A stretch of DNA of 64,000 nucleotides from the NCBI RefSeq assembly GCF_008929045.1, contig NZ_VFAH01000011.1, forward strand, positions 141,958 through 205,957, written 5' to 3'. Each line of letters starts with the position of its first letter. Position 1 is the first letter of the stretch. The position numbers were made by a program, and so were the translations under genes. The notes beneath the pieces were generated by a model, which worked only from the letters and a program-made list of their open reading frames with translations, was not told where the DNA came from and did not search any database. This DNA comes from Noviherbaspirillum aerium. GTDB lineage: Bacteria; Pseudomonadota; Gammaproteobacteria; Burkholderiales; Burkholderiaceae_D. Of this stretch, positions 37,744 through 47,552 are shown piece by piece.

Positions 37744-38070
37744 TCAGATATTGCTGTCGATGAACGAAGTCAGTTGGCCTTTTGCCATGGCGCCGACTTT
37801 CTGTGCTGCCGGTACGCCGTTCTTGAACAGGATCAGGGTCGGAATGCCGCGGATGCCGAATTTTGCCGGTACTGCCTGGTTGGCGTCAACATCCATTTTT
37901 GCGATTTGAATCTTGCCGTCGTATTCCTTGGCAACTTCTTCCAGGATGGGGGCGATCATCTTGCAGGGGCCGCACCATTCCGCCCAGAAATCGACGAGAA
38001 CGGGCTTGTCGGACTTGAGTACGTCCGAATCGAAAGATGCATCGGTAATATATTTGATATTTTCGCTCAT
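37744..38070 (-). CDS. trxA: Thioredoxin 1
   Basis: 108 residues with the redox site [14 protein letters not shown] near residues 28-40 and the conserved cis-proline segment [11 protein letters not shown] near 73. It is the cytoplasmic dithiol reductant for many enzymes. The trxA-rho order is common in proteobacteria. Confidence 0.97.
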   Translation of the reverse strand: MSENIKYITDASFDSDVLKSDKPVLVDFWAEWCGPCKMIAPILEEVAKEYDGKIQIAKMDVDANQAVPAKFGIRGIPTLILFKNGVPAAQKVGAMAKGQLTSFIDSNI

Positions 38071-38426
38071 GGTTTCCTCGGAAGAGGTTCAAAGGTATTG
38101 AATCAGACAGACGCCTGCGACTGATTGTTCTTGCCCGATCCCGTTGACTACGATGTCCGGAATTGCAATAAGCAAGTGGAGACGTCATTGCTGGATTTCA
38201 AGCCCGTTGAAGGCGGCGCAAGACGTAGTGCGGCGGGAAGTTGGGTAAATCATAACCGATTTTCGTAAAGAGTGTGGACGGGGTCATGTTTTTCCTGCGC
38301 CGCGTCCGGGGCGGCCCCGTTTCGGGCCGTACCGGCAATCGCCGGCTGTAGTCCCGCCGATGCAGCAATCCTGCAGTTTGCGTTGTCTACATGATTATCT
38401 TTGATTGCTAAAAGCCTCAATGTTCC
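38071..38426. other. Intergenic region without a supported gene
   Basis: A 356-base spacer between the divergent trxA and addB. It should hold both promoters, but I see no clear sigma-70 pair, hairpin or repeat. Confidence 0.5.
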
Positions 38427-41213
38427 ATGCCTGCCATGCTCTATCTGCCCATGCCGATCCCGCCTTCCGCCGACTACTGGAACCGGGTTGCATGCGCCTT
38501 GATGGAACATGACATCGTTCGCCATGCCGGAGGCGGCGTCGGCAATCTCTCCGGTATCCGCGTGGTAGTGCCCGAGCCCGGGCATATTCACCTGTTCAGG
38601 GCGGCCCTGGCCGCACGCACCGGGCACAGCTTCATTGCGCCGCGCATCACCACGCTGTCAGCCTGGCTGGCAGAGTTGCCGCCGGAAATCCATGGTCTTC
38701 CACTGAAGGTCGTTGACTCCGCTCAACCGCCCGGGCATATCGAGCGCATTTCCGCCCTGTATGCAGAGATGCGCCGCCATCCGTGGCTGAAGCGTCTGTT
38801 CCAGGCGCGGCGCAATGCCGACCTGCTGCCCGTGGCGCAGTCTCTCCTGGCCCTGTTCGACGAGTTGAGCGAAGCCTGGCTGCCCTCGATGCAGATCGAT
38901 GCGGATGCCTCCAAAGCCAGATGGCGGACCGCCCTGGAGCAATTGCCCTTGCCTGCGCATGGCATCCTGTCCGAAGAAGCAAGGCTGGTCTGGACGCTCT
39001 GGCAAGGCCAGTTCGACAGGAATGACCCCGCTGCGGTTTGCCTGGCCCGCATGAGGCGTCTCGCCGCTCGTACCGGCGCCTCCCTGGTCTGGATCGGCGA
39101 CGGCTGGCCGCGGCCTCTGCATGACGCGTTTGTCGAAGCCTGGGCCCGGCATCATCCGGTATTGCCCGTCGTGACCGAATGGCACCCCCGATCACTTGCC
39201 CCCGTATATGCCGAAGCATGGCCTGAAGTGATTGACGGCAGGGAAGATCAGCCTGGCACTGCCGCCGCCGCGGCCGATGCGGCCGAGGCGGCCGAGGCGT
39301 CATTCCATGCGGACACCGGGTTCCGTGCAGCCGTTCATGTGCATGCTGCGCGCAGTCTCGAAGACGAGGCAAGGCATGCCGCCCAGACTGTGATTGAGTG
39401 GCTGACCAAGGGCAAGACGCGTATCGCCGTCATAGCGCAGGACCCGGTGGCGGGGCGAAGACTGCGCGCTCTGCTGGAACGCGCCGGCATTGCCGTTTCC
39501 GATGAATGCGGACGGAAGCTGTCGGACACCCGGTCGGCGGGAATGCTTGCGGCCTGGCTGAATGTAGTGACCACGCGCGCCGGATCGATCGCCTTGCTCG
39601 ACTTGCTGAAATGCCCCGGTCTGTGCGCTGATCTGCGGGACAAGGACGAACTGGTCCTGCGGATAGAGTATGCGTTGCGCCGCGCCAACGTGAGCGGGGG
39701 ATGGAGCGAGGCAATCGGTGCGGTCGCCGGCGAATCCGGGGCGCGTCTCTTGCTCATGCGCATCGCGGAGCAGGCATGGCTGTTTGCCGGCAGAAAATCC
39801 CTGGATGAATGGGTAAGGCTGACGCAATGCTCGCTGCGCACTCTTGGCATGGATGCGGCAATGGAAGCGGAAGCCATGGGTTCGCAGGTACTGGCTTTGC
39901 TCAGCAGGCTCGCACAGGAGAGCGAAGGCTCCAGGACGAAATTCGGGTTCGCCGAATGGCGGGCCATGCTCGGCACGCAGCTCGAATCGACACTATGCAT
40001 CGAGAGCGATGCCGACACCCGGGTGACCATGCTGCCGTTGAGCGGCGCACGCTTGCGGCGCTTCGATGCCGTCATCATGGTGGGTGCCGACGCCGCGCAT
40101 CTGCCGTTGCCTCCGGAGGACACACTCGTCTTCGCCAACGCCGTGCGGCGTGAGCTGGGCCTGGTCACGCGCGATATGCAGCAGCGCGGGCAGCTGCGCG
40201 CGTTTGCCGAACTGCTCAATGCCCATGCCGAGATTGTGCTGTGCTGGCAGGCTTGCCGCGGGGGCGAAGCCAATGCCCCGAGTCCGTGGATCGATCGCCT
40301 GGGGCTCGCGTTCCAGCGGGCAGGCAGCGGCGGGCTGCCTGCGCATCGGGTTTCCTTGCACGAACGTCGGCTGTACGCCAGCCCGCCGCGCAAACCATCA
40401 CCGGCCGCGCCGGAACTGCTGCCCGCCGTGCTTTCGGCAAGCGCTTACAACAGCCTGGTTGCCTGCCCTTATCAATTCTTCGCAAACCGCATGCTCGGGC
40501 TGGCTCCGCTGGAGGAATTCAATGAATTGCCGGAAAAGCGCGATTATGGCGGCTGGCTGCATGCGATTCTCAAGACCTATCATGAAACGATTCGCGACAA
40601 CGCGGTCGGAATCGCCGCAAGGGAAGATGTCTTGCGAAGCATCACGGAAAAAATATTCAGGGATGCGCTGACACCGGGATCGGCAATGCCGAGCGCAGCG
40701 GTGCTGAATTTTTACAGCCGCTGGAAAAAATGCATCCCGGCCTATCTGGCATGGGCAAACGAGCGCGAGGCCGGCGGCTGGCGGTTTGTCTTCGGCGAGC
40801 AGATGCTGGAAAAGATCCTGGAATGGCAGGGCGGAAAGGTAACCCTGCGCGGCCGCGTCGACCGCATCGATGAGCACCAGGACGGCGCCCGCGCCGTTCT
40901 TGATTACAAGACCCGGCGCCTGCAAACCTTGCGCAACAAGCTCAAGGACGGCGACGACCACCAGCTTGCATTTCATGCGCTGCTGTCGGACGCGCCGGTA
41001 ACGGCCGGGCATCTGGTGGCGCTGGAGCAAAGCAGGAGCAGCACAGGCGACGCCGCAGCGGAAGATTTCATCGAATGGCAAGGCCGGCTCGAAGCACACA
41101 TCATCCGCAGCATGCAGGCAATCGCAGACGGCGCGTCCTTGCCAGCCTCCGGCATTGAACGGATCTGCGTTCACTGCGAAGTGCGAGGCTTGTGCCGCAA
41201 GGGGGCCTGGTGA
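38427..41213 (+). CDS. addB: AddB-like PD-(D/E)XK nuclease subunit
   Basis: 928 residues. The N-terminal half is a degenerate helicase fold as in AddB/RexB. The C-terminal RecB-type nuclease is intact: GRVDRIDEH, LDYKTRRL (Asp and Lys) and HQLAFHALL. Four cysteines (CPYQFF near 685 and CVHCEVRGLC at the end) fit the iron-sulfur cluster that braces the AddB nuclease. It acts with AddA in end resection for recombination repair. Its stop overlaps the addA start. Confidence 0.88.
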   Translation: MPAMLYLPMPIPPSADYWNRVACALMEHDIVRHAGGGVGNLSGIRVVVPEPGHIHLFRAALAARTGHSFIAPRITTLSAWLAELPPEIHGLPLKVVDSAQPPGHIERISALYAEMRRHPWLKRLFQARRNADLLPVAQSLLALFDELSEAWLPSMQIDADASKARWRTALEQLPLPAHGILSEEARLVWTLWQGQFDRNDPAAVCLARMRRLAARTGASLVWIGDGWPRPLHDAFVEAWARHHPVLPVVTEWHPRSLAPVYAEAWPEVIDGREDQPGTAAAAADAAEAAEASFHADTGFRAAVHVHAARSLEDEARHAAQTVIEWLTKGKTRIAVIAQDPVAGRRLRALLERAGIAVSDECGRKLSDTRSAGMLAAWLNVVTTRAGSIALLDLLKCPGLCADLRDKDELVLRIEYALRRANVSGGWSEAIGAVAGESGARLLLMRIAEQAWLFAGRKSLDEWVRLTQCSLRTLGMDAAMEAEAMGSQVLALLSRLAQESEGSRTKFGFAEWRAMLGTQLESTLCIESDADTRVTMLPLSGARLRRFDAVIMVGADAAHLPLPPEDTLVFANAVRRELGLVTRDMQQRGQLRAFAELLNAHAEIVLCWQACRGGEANAPSPWIDRLGLAFQRAGSGGLPAHRVSLHERRLYASPPRKPSPAAPELLPAVLSASAYNSLVACPYQFFANRMLGLAPLEEFNELPEKRDYGGWLHAILKTYHETIRDNAVGIAAREDVLRSITEKIFRDALTPGSAMPSAAVLNFYSRWKKCIPAYLAWANEREAGGWRFVFGEQMLEKILEWQGGKVTLRGRVDRIDEHQDGARAVLDYKTRRLQTLRNKLKDGDDHQLAFHALLSDAPVTAGHLVALEQSRSSTGDAAAEDFIEWQGRLEAHIIRSMQAIADGASLPASGIERICVHCEVRGLCRKGAW

Positions 41214-44200
41214 GAGCGGGCGCAACGCCCGCCCGCTCCCATGAGGTCAACGGCGCCGCCGCCAATGCCATGGAATTCATCGAGCGCGCCTGCGACCCGG
41301 CACGCTCGGTCGTGGTGGAGGCGTGCGCGGGAAGCGGCAAGACCTGGCTGCTGGTGTCCAGGATGCTGCGCCTGCTGCTTGCAGGCGCCGATCCCTCGCA
41401 GCTGCTGGCCATCACCTTTACCCGCAAGGCCGCCCGGGAAATGCGCGAGCGTCTGCTGCACCTGATGCGCGACCTTGCATTGCAGACGGAGCCGCGGGCA
41501 CGCCTGCTGCTGATCGAGCGCGGCATTGCAGAAGGGCAGCTGCCCGAGCTGCTGCCGGTTGCGCGGGGGCTCTACGCGCGGGTATTGGCGAGTCCGCACG
41601 GCCTGGCCATCGACACGTTCCATGGCTGGTTTGCAAAACTTCTGCGCGCGGCGCCGCTGTCTTCAGGTGTACCGCATGTCCACGCCCTGGCCGAGAGGAC
41701 AGGAGAACTGCGGAGAGAAGCATACGTCCGATTCATGCAATCGCTCGACCAGCCCGCCAATGCCGATGTGCGGCATGCGCTGTTTTCCTTATACGAGATG
41801 GTCGGCGACTGGCATGCGAGACAGCTGATCGACGCCTTTGTCGACAAGCGCACGGAGTGGTGGGCGGCCTGCGGCGAATCCGGCGATGCTTCCCGTCCCC
41901 TTGCAACGCTACGCGCATTATGTGGCGAAGACGGGTTCAGCGATGCGCGCCTGACATTATGGAGCGACGACGCACTGATCGCGCGGATCCGCGATGTGAT
42001 CCGGCTGCTCGCTGCCGGAGGCAAGCGCAACCGGGAGCGGGCGGCTGCCATCGAACAGGCGCTCTCCGGCATGGCGTCGACCGCAAGCTTCAGCCATTTG
42101 CTGGCGCAGTTCTGCGACGAAAAGCAGCAACCGCGAGGCAATGATCTTCGGCACCGCGGCCTGCGGGACGCGCTGCAGGAGTGTTACGGTCCTGACGGCG
42201 TCATGATCTTTCAGGAGGAATTTTCGGCGATTGCGCTCAGCTTGCTGATGCTGGAACGCCGCGGCAGCGAACCCCGCGTGCTGGCATCGAATACACTCCT
42301 GTTCAAAGTCGGGCAGGCTTATCTTGCACAATACCAGGCGGTAAAGGCCGAGCGGCGGATGCTCGATTTCAATGACCTTGAATGGCACGCCTACCGGCTG
42401 CTGACCCATGAGGAACACGCCGCGCATTTTCAAAGCCGGCTCGACGCTCGCTACAGTCATATTCTGCTGGATGAATTCCAGGATGCCAGTCCAATGCAAT
42501 GGTGCATTCTGCGCGCATGGCTCAACGCTTACGGCGGTGATGCGGAACCGCCGAGCGTGTTCATCGTCGGCGATCCCAAGCAGTCGATTTACCGCTTCCG
42601 CCGCGCGGAGCCGCGCGTCTTCAATGCCGCGCGCGACATGCTGGCCAGCTTCGGCGCCGATATTCTGCGTACCAGCCAGACCCGCCGCAATGCGCCCGGG
42701 ATCGTGGATGCGCTGAACATCGCCTTCGCCGGCAATTCCATCCATGCGCCGCATACTACGCTGTGCACGCACGGCGGCTCCGTATGGCGCTTGCCGCTGG
42801 TAAGCGCCGGCAGGCGTGGCGCGCAGGATGCAGCCGCGCCCGCTGCGTCGCTCCCGCGCGATCCGCTGACGGATGCGCGCCGGGAAGACGACGACATGCG
42901 CCGCCTCGACGAGGGCAGGGCGGTTGCGGCGGCCATCCGCGCCGCGATGCAAGCCTTGGCCCAGCGTGGCGGCAGGACGGTGCGCTGGTCGGATGTGATG
43001 GTCCTGCTGAAGAAGCGCACCCACCTGAGCGCGTATGAAAACGCATTCCGCATGGCTGGCATGCCTTTCGTGTCGGACCGGCGAGGCGGCCTTCTCGACT
43101 CGCTCGAAGCGGGCGATTTGATGGCATTGCTGAGTTTCCTGATCATGCCAGGCGACAGCCACGCGCTGGCGCATGCATTGAAGTCGCCGATCTTCGGCGC
43201 CTCGGATGATGACCTGATCCGTCTTGCCCGATACGGCGTTGACGAACAAGGCGGCCAAGGCAATCAGAATCAGCGTCACTGGTGGTCGCGCCTGCGGGAA
43301 TGTGCCGCTGACGACGCCTCTCCTGCGCTGCTGCGGGCCGCGGCTTTGCTGGCGCGCTGGCAGCTTGATGCCGCCCGGTTGCCGGCACATGATCTGCTGG
43401 ACCGGATCGTGCACCAGGGACAACTGATGGAACGCTATGCGCAGGCTGCGCATCCGGCTTTGCGTTCCCAGGTGATCGGCAATATCGAAGCCTTCATCGA
43501 ACTCGCCGTGAATGCCGACAGCGAAAGCTATCCCAGCTTGCCGCGGTTCGTCGACACGCTGCGCCGCATGCGGCAGGCAATGGAAGCGGAGGCGCCTGCC
43601 GAAGCCGTTGTCGACGATGCCCGGGACGCGGTGCGTATCCTCACGATACATGGCGCCAAGGGACTGGAGGCGCCGATCGTGGCGCTGGTCGATGCCAATC
43701 ACAGCGAACCGGCGCGCGACGATGTTGGCATCCTGTGCGACTGGCCATCGCATGCGGATGCGCCCACTCACTTCTCTTGCCATGGCCGCCGGGAAGAGCG
43801 CGGTACGGCGCGCGACGCCTTGTTTGCCGAGGAAGCGGATCTTCGCCGCCAGGAAGACTGGAACCTTCTGTACGTCGCCGCAACCCGCGCCCAAGAGCTG
43901 CTGATAGTCAGCGGCGTGGCTGGCATGCGCGGTGCTTTGGAGGATGGCTGCATTGAGGGCAGCTGGTATCGCCGGTTCCTGTTCGTTCCGGAAATCGATA
44001 TCGATGCTGCAGTCACTGCAGAAGATCGCTTTCCCGATGGCGAGCAGGAGTTCACGCTCGCCGTATTCGATCCTGAAACCGCACCTTTGGCAACGGCGGG
44101 GAATATCGATAGCCTGGCCAGGCGGATGACTGACGAGGTGAAAATATTACGCTCCCTGATGCAGCGGCTCACCGAGGTGCCCCGCTGGCCGCTCGAGATA

Positions 44201-44575
44201 CCGCCGCTACAGTATCTGCCGGGATGGCTGGCGTGTGCGCCCGCCGCGGCGGCTACGGTACGCGAGCAGGCCGAGCGCATTCTGTCCGCGCCGCTGCTTG
44301 AACGGTTCTTCAATCCTGCCCATTTTCTCTTTGCGCGCAATGCGCTGGAGATCATCGAAGGTGGCGCATCCTTGCACTGTGATCGTTTAGTCGTGTTCGA
44401 TGATGAAGTCTGGATGCTCGATTACGCGGATGGTTTGCCCGTCACGGCTTCTCACGGCGAAGGTGCGCGGCTGAGACGCTGTTGTCTGGCGGTGCAAGCC
44501 CTTTTTTCCGGCAAGCCGGTGCATGCCGCCTGGATAGCCGCAGATGGGCGCTTGCTGCGAATCCCGCCGAATTGA
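41210..44575 (+). CDS. addA: AddA-like UvrD/Rep helicase with degenerate nuclease domain
   Basis: The GTG at 41210 was preferred because it overlaps the addB stop (GTGA) and follows AAGGGGG; another GTG lies 18 bases upstream. The 1,121-residue SF1 helicase has Walker A ACAGSGKTWLL near 38, TFTRKAAREMRERL, Walker B ILLDEFQDASPMQW, VGDPKQSIYRFRRAEP and ILTIHGAKGLEAP. The C-terminal RecB-like domain keeps CDRLVVFDDEVWMLDY, but the next residues are Ala-Asp where active enzymes have Lys-[ST], and the Q-x-x-x-Y motif is gone. Nuclease activity of this subunit is therefore probably lost. Confidence 0.88.
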   Translation: MRAGATPARSHEVNGAAANAMEFIERACDPARSVVVEACAGSGKTWLLVSRMLRLLLAGADPSQLLAITFTRKAAREMRERLLHLMRDLALQTEPRARLLLIERGIAEGQLPELLPVARGLYARVLASPHGLAIDTFHGWFAKLLRAAPLSSGVPHVHALAERTGELRREAYVRFMQSLDQPANADVRHALFSLYEMVGDWHARQLIDAFVDKRTEWWAACGESGDASRPLATLRALCGEDGFSDARLTLWSDDALIARIRDVIRLLAAGGKRNRERAAAIEQALSGMASTASFSHLLAQFCDEKQQPRGNDLRHRGLRDALQECYGPDGVMIFQEEFSAIALSLLMLERRGSEPRVLASNTLLFKVGQAYLAQYQAVKAERRMLDFNDLEWHAYRLLTHEEHAAHFQSRLDARYSHILLDEFQDASPMQWCILRAWLNAYGGDAEPPSVFIVGDPKQSIYRFRRAEPRVFNAARDMLASFGADILRTSQTRRNAPGIVDALNIAFAGNSIHAPHTTLCTHGGSVWRLPLVSAGRRGAQDAAAPAASLPRDPLTDARREDDDMRRLDEGRAVAAAIRAAMQALAQRGGRTVRWSDVMVLLKKRTHLSAYENAFRMAGMPFVSDRRGGLLDSLEAGDLMALLSFLIMPGDSHALAHALKSPIFGASDDDLIRLARYGVDEQGGQGNQNQRHWWSRLRECAADDASPALLRAAALLARWQLDAARLPAHDLLDRIVHQGQLMERYAQAAHPALRSQVIGNIEAFIELAVNADSESYPSLPRFVDTLRRMRQAMEAEAPAEAVVDDARDAVRILTIHGAKGLEAPIVALVDANHSEPARDDVGILCDWPSHADAPTHFSCHGRREERGTARDALFAEEADLRRQEDWNLLYVAATRAQELLIVSGVAGMRGALEDGCIEGSWYRRFLFVPEIDIDAAVTAEDRFPDGEQEFTLAVFDPETAPLATAGNIDSLARRMTDEVKILRSLMQRLTEVPRWPLEIPPLQYLPGWLACAPAAAATVREQAERILSAPLLERFFNPAHFLFARNALEIIEGGASLHCDRLVVFDDEVWMLDYADGLPVTASHGEGARLRRCCLAVQALFSGKPVHAAWIAADGRLLRIPPN

Positions 44576-44775
44576 ACGCGGCATCCGCCACGTATTGTCG
44601 AGGAGTGTGCCATGACCATGGATCTCGATGCGTCTCGCGACATTCAGAAAAATAATGGAACTGGATGCCAATACGCGACACCCACCTTACATTGTCTATC
44701 TGGATAGACGGTTTCCATGCCAAGTCGCCGGTGACGGGCTCAGAATTTGGTCGGTTCTTCAGGAGAAAATGTGTA

Positions 44776-46377
44776 ATGGTTCGTCCTTTGAATTCGCTAA
44801 TGACGTCTGTCCGTCAACTTCTTCCGAGTCGTCAACAGAATGCCGCGCCCGCGCCAGGAAATGCAGCAGTGCAGCGCCCCTTGGCAACTCACAGCAACGA
44901 CGTAAATCGCGCGAGCGATAGCTTTTTGGAAGCGGCTAGAGCATGTCGTAATTCCAACCCGCCTTATGCGTACAATGCACTGAAGAAACTCTATGATGCA
45001 GGGCGCCAAGTGGAAAGAGCGTTCACGGCACAGGGAGTAGATGAAGTAGACAGAGAGAATTTGCAGGCGCATCTCACGAATGCGAATGCACGTCTTCCCG
45101 TGCAGCCAAGTAAGAACAGAGCAGTGCTTGCTCCTTTGCTGCAGGCGGTTCAGCAAGAGTTGGAACGCAGCCTGAATCCTGCCGTTACCGGAACACCATC
45201 ATTGGCGCAGTTTCCTCCGTTGTATGCTGCAATCAAGGCCTACCTGGAAGCCATCGGAGCACAGACGCTTCATCCTGGTAGACGACCTGCAAGCTTACTT
45301 CCCGCCTCAGCCCCTAGACTACGCACTCATGAAGATATTCATGAGCAGACGCTTCGAGGCTTGTTGCCGGACTATTCGACGGAGGCCAGGAGGCAAGCCT
45401 TGACCTCTCAGGCTGGTACAGGCTCCGGGCCTGTAAGCAACGATCCAGAAGTTCATATACTGCCCGGATATGCGGAAGTAATGGGACACATTGAGCTCTC
45501 TGCCGATTTGAATATGCGTGTCGAACGCAATTTAAGGAAATTGCGTAAGCCTCTCGGTACTCAAAGCTTGAGTGACCCTTCGTCTTCCGCTTTACTAAAA
45601 GAATTGAAGTTTTTGGTGGGATCTACCAGTATCACTGCGGCTGAAAGAGGGGAGATACTTTATAGACTGGCTGCGGAAATTCCCCAAGAACATCAGGTGG
45701 GAGGTATCGATCCGAAAATGCTGGCTCGGCTCTTTCTGCGAGTTCTTGCGCCGAACCGTCTACCGCCAAAATATACCCAGTCTCCTGCCGCTCTGGATGT
45801 CGGTGTGGCCACCGGTCTGTTCAATCCAGATGATTTGGTTCCAAGCGACATAGCAGTGAAGATCGTATCGTCCTTGATTAGGCAAGCGAGGCATTTCAGA
45901 CACGGCGAGTCCATGGTGCCCATTATTCTGAAAGGCGCGCTTGAAAACAGGAGGGGAGGTGACCCGCTGATGCATATCGCCTTACTTCTGGATTCTGCAA
46001 AAGCCATTCGAAATTCGGAACAAGAAAACCAAATACGCAACAAGATGATATTGCGTGATCTGGTCGCCGCGATCACCGATGAGATCAAGTGGCTTGCCGT
46101 CGCTGTGGCTCAGCGCCGTATTGCCAACCCTGCGGCAGGAATTATGCGTGAACGAATCAATGGCCTTGAAGGAATTGCATATGACTTGACACCATTCGAA
46201 CTGCCAGGCATCTCTGGCCCGATGGTTCAATTAAATACTGTGCCGGGATATATTCAACTGCGGCAAGCTCTTGATCTTGCGGTCAATTCGCATGTATGGC
46301 CGGTCGTTCCACCACCTGCAGCGGACGAGATAGCCTTCAGGCGTGCACTTTGGTCCGACCATGCTCCACCCGGTTAG
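44776..46377 (+). CDS. Orphan protein of unknown function, candidate acquired effector
   Basis: 533 residues from MVRPLNSLMTS, preceded by AGGAGA; an in-frame ATG 37 codons upstream (44665) has a weaker site. I recognise no domain. The first 50 residues are rich in Ser, Pro, Gln and Asn with few charges, as in type III effectors. The rest appears helical and soluble, with no signal peptide or membrane helix. GC content and codon use are clearly lower than in the flanking addA and wspF genes. It lies in the slot beyond wspF, convergent with it. Confidence 0.65.
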   Translation: MVRPLNSLMTSVRQLLPSRQQNAAPAPGNAAVQRPLATHSNDVNRASDSFLEAARACRNSNPPYAYNALKKLYDAGRQVERAFTAQGVDEVDRENLQAHLTNANARLPVQPSKNRAVLAPLLQAVQQELERSLNPAVTGTPSLAQFPPLYAAIKAYLEAIGAQTLHPGRRPASLLPASAPRLRTHEDIHEQTLRGLLPDYSTEARRQALTSQAGTGSGPVSNDPEVHILPGYAEVMGHIELSADLNMRVERNLRKLRKPLGTQSLSDPSSSALLKELKFLVGSTSITAAERGEILYRLAAEIPQEHQVGGIDPKMLARLFLRVLAPNRLPPKYTQSPAALDVGVATGLFNPDDLVPSDIAVKIVSSLIRQARHFRHGESMVPIILKGALENRRGGDPLMHIALLLDSAKAIRNSEQENQIRNKMILRDLVAAITDEIKWLAVAVAQRRIANPAAGIMRERINGLEGIAYDLTPFELPGISGPMVQLNTVPGYIQLRQALDLAVNSHVWPVVPPPAADEIAFRRALWSDHAPPG

Positions 46378-46526
46378 GCCGGTTTGCCGTCTTCAAACTT
46401 ACCTCATCCGCATTATTCGTCCAGCTTGCGGGACCCAGCATCCTGATACAGGAAGAAGTATTGCCAGGCACTTCAACTGCAATCTGTCCGGGATCGGCCG
46501 GCAGGTCAGGGTGAAACCGCTCTAGA

Positions 46527-47552
46527 CTATCCGCCACGCCCGCCGACACGCTGCCCCAGTTCCCCCGCAATCCTCTCCAGCGGCAGCACCAGTTCCGCCG
46601 CGCCGATCTCGGCGGCGGCGCGCGGCATGCCGTACACCGCGCTGCTGGCCTGATCCTGCGTGATGGTCAGCATGGCGGCATGGCGCATCGCCAGCAGGCC
46701 CTGGGCGCCGTCGCGCCCCATTCCCGTCAGCAGGATGCCGATGGCGTTGCCATGCCAGTGCAGCGCCACGCAGCGGAAAAACACATCGACCGACGGGCGG
46801 TAGGGATAGTCGCGCGGATTCGCGCTGTAACTGAACTTGCGGTCGCCGTCGAACACCAGGTGATCATTGGTCTTGGCCATGTAGATGCGGTCCCGCTCGA
46901 GGCGCATGTGATCCTCGATCACCGTGATCGGCCGCTTGATTTGTTGTCCAAGCCATTTGGCGAAGCTGTCGGTGAAGTTTTCATCGATGTGCTGAACGAT
47001 GACAACGGTACAGTCTTCCGGCGGCGTCCACGCTCCGAGGATGCGCGCCAGCGCGACCGGCCCTCCGGTCGATGAGCCGATGGTAACCAGGGTGCGAGGT
47101 TCCGTGCCGGTCTCGGACGTCACCTTGCCGGGGCTGGCCGTCCTCGCGGAAGATGGCTTGTCGGCCGCAATCAGCTTGCCTATCGTCCGGATCTTGGCCA
47201 GCAGTGCGCTGTCCATGCCTGGCTTGCCTGTAATGATCGGTGTCGCGGTAACGTCGAGCGCGCCGGCGCCGAGTGCGCGGAACACCAGTCCGGTATTGTC
47301 CTCGGGCGATGCGGTGACGAGCAGGATGGCGCAGGGGGCTTCCTGCATGATGCGGCGCGTGGTTTCCACGCCGTCGATGCCCGGCATGAGCAAATCCATC
47401 AGGATCAGGTCGGGGCGGTTCTGGCTGCAGAATTGGACGGCCTGTTCGCCGTCGCGCGCCACCCAGATCACCTGGTGTTCGGATGTTTGCACTATCATGC
47501 GGCGCAGCGCTTCGCCGATCAGCACGACATCATTGACAATGGCAATCCTCAC
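46527..47552 (-). CDS. wspF: WspF-type protein-glutamate methylesterase (CheB family)
   Basis: 341 residues: receiver domain at 1-120 with phospho-acceptor D53 in LILMDLLMPGIDG, then the methylesterase domain with Ser in IGSSTGGPVAL, His in VIVQHIDENF and Asp in LTGMGRDGAQG. It demethylates the WspA receptor to dampen signalling. Its start overlaps the wspE stop by 4 bases. It is the last gene of the Wsp operon; no wspR follows. Confidence 0.92.
   Translation of the reverse strand: MRIAIVNDVVLIGEALRRMIVQTSEHQVIWVARDGEQAVQFCSQNRPDLILMDLLMPGIDGVETTRRIMQEAPCAILLVTASPEDNTGLVFRALGAGALDVTATPIITGKPGMDSALLAKIRTIGKLIAADKPSSARTASPGKVTSETGTEPRTLVTIGSSTGGPVALARILGAWTPPEDCTVVIVQHIDENFTDSFAKWLGQQIKRPITVIEDHMRLERDRIYMAKTNDHLVFDGDRKFSYSANPRDYPYRPSVDVFFRCVALHWHGNAIGILLTGMGRDGAQGLLAMRHAAMLTITQDQASSAVYGMPRAAAEIGAAELVLPLERIAGELGQRVGGRGG

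Noticed and set aside
44665..44775. Upstream extension of the orphan gene
   Set aside because: The frame is open, but the ATG at 44776 has a clear AGGAGA site while 44665 has a weak one; the longer form remains possible.
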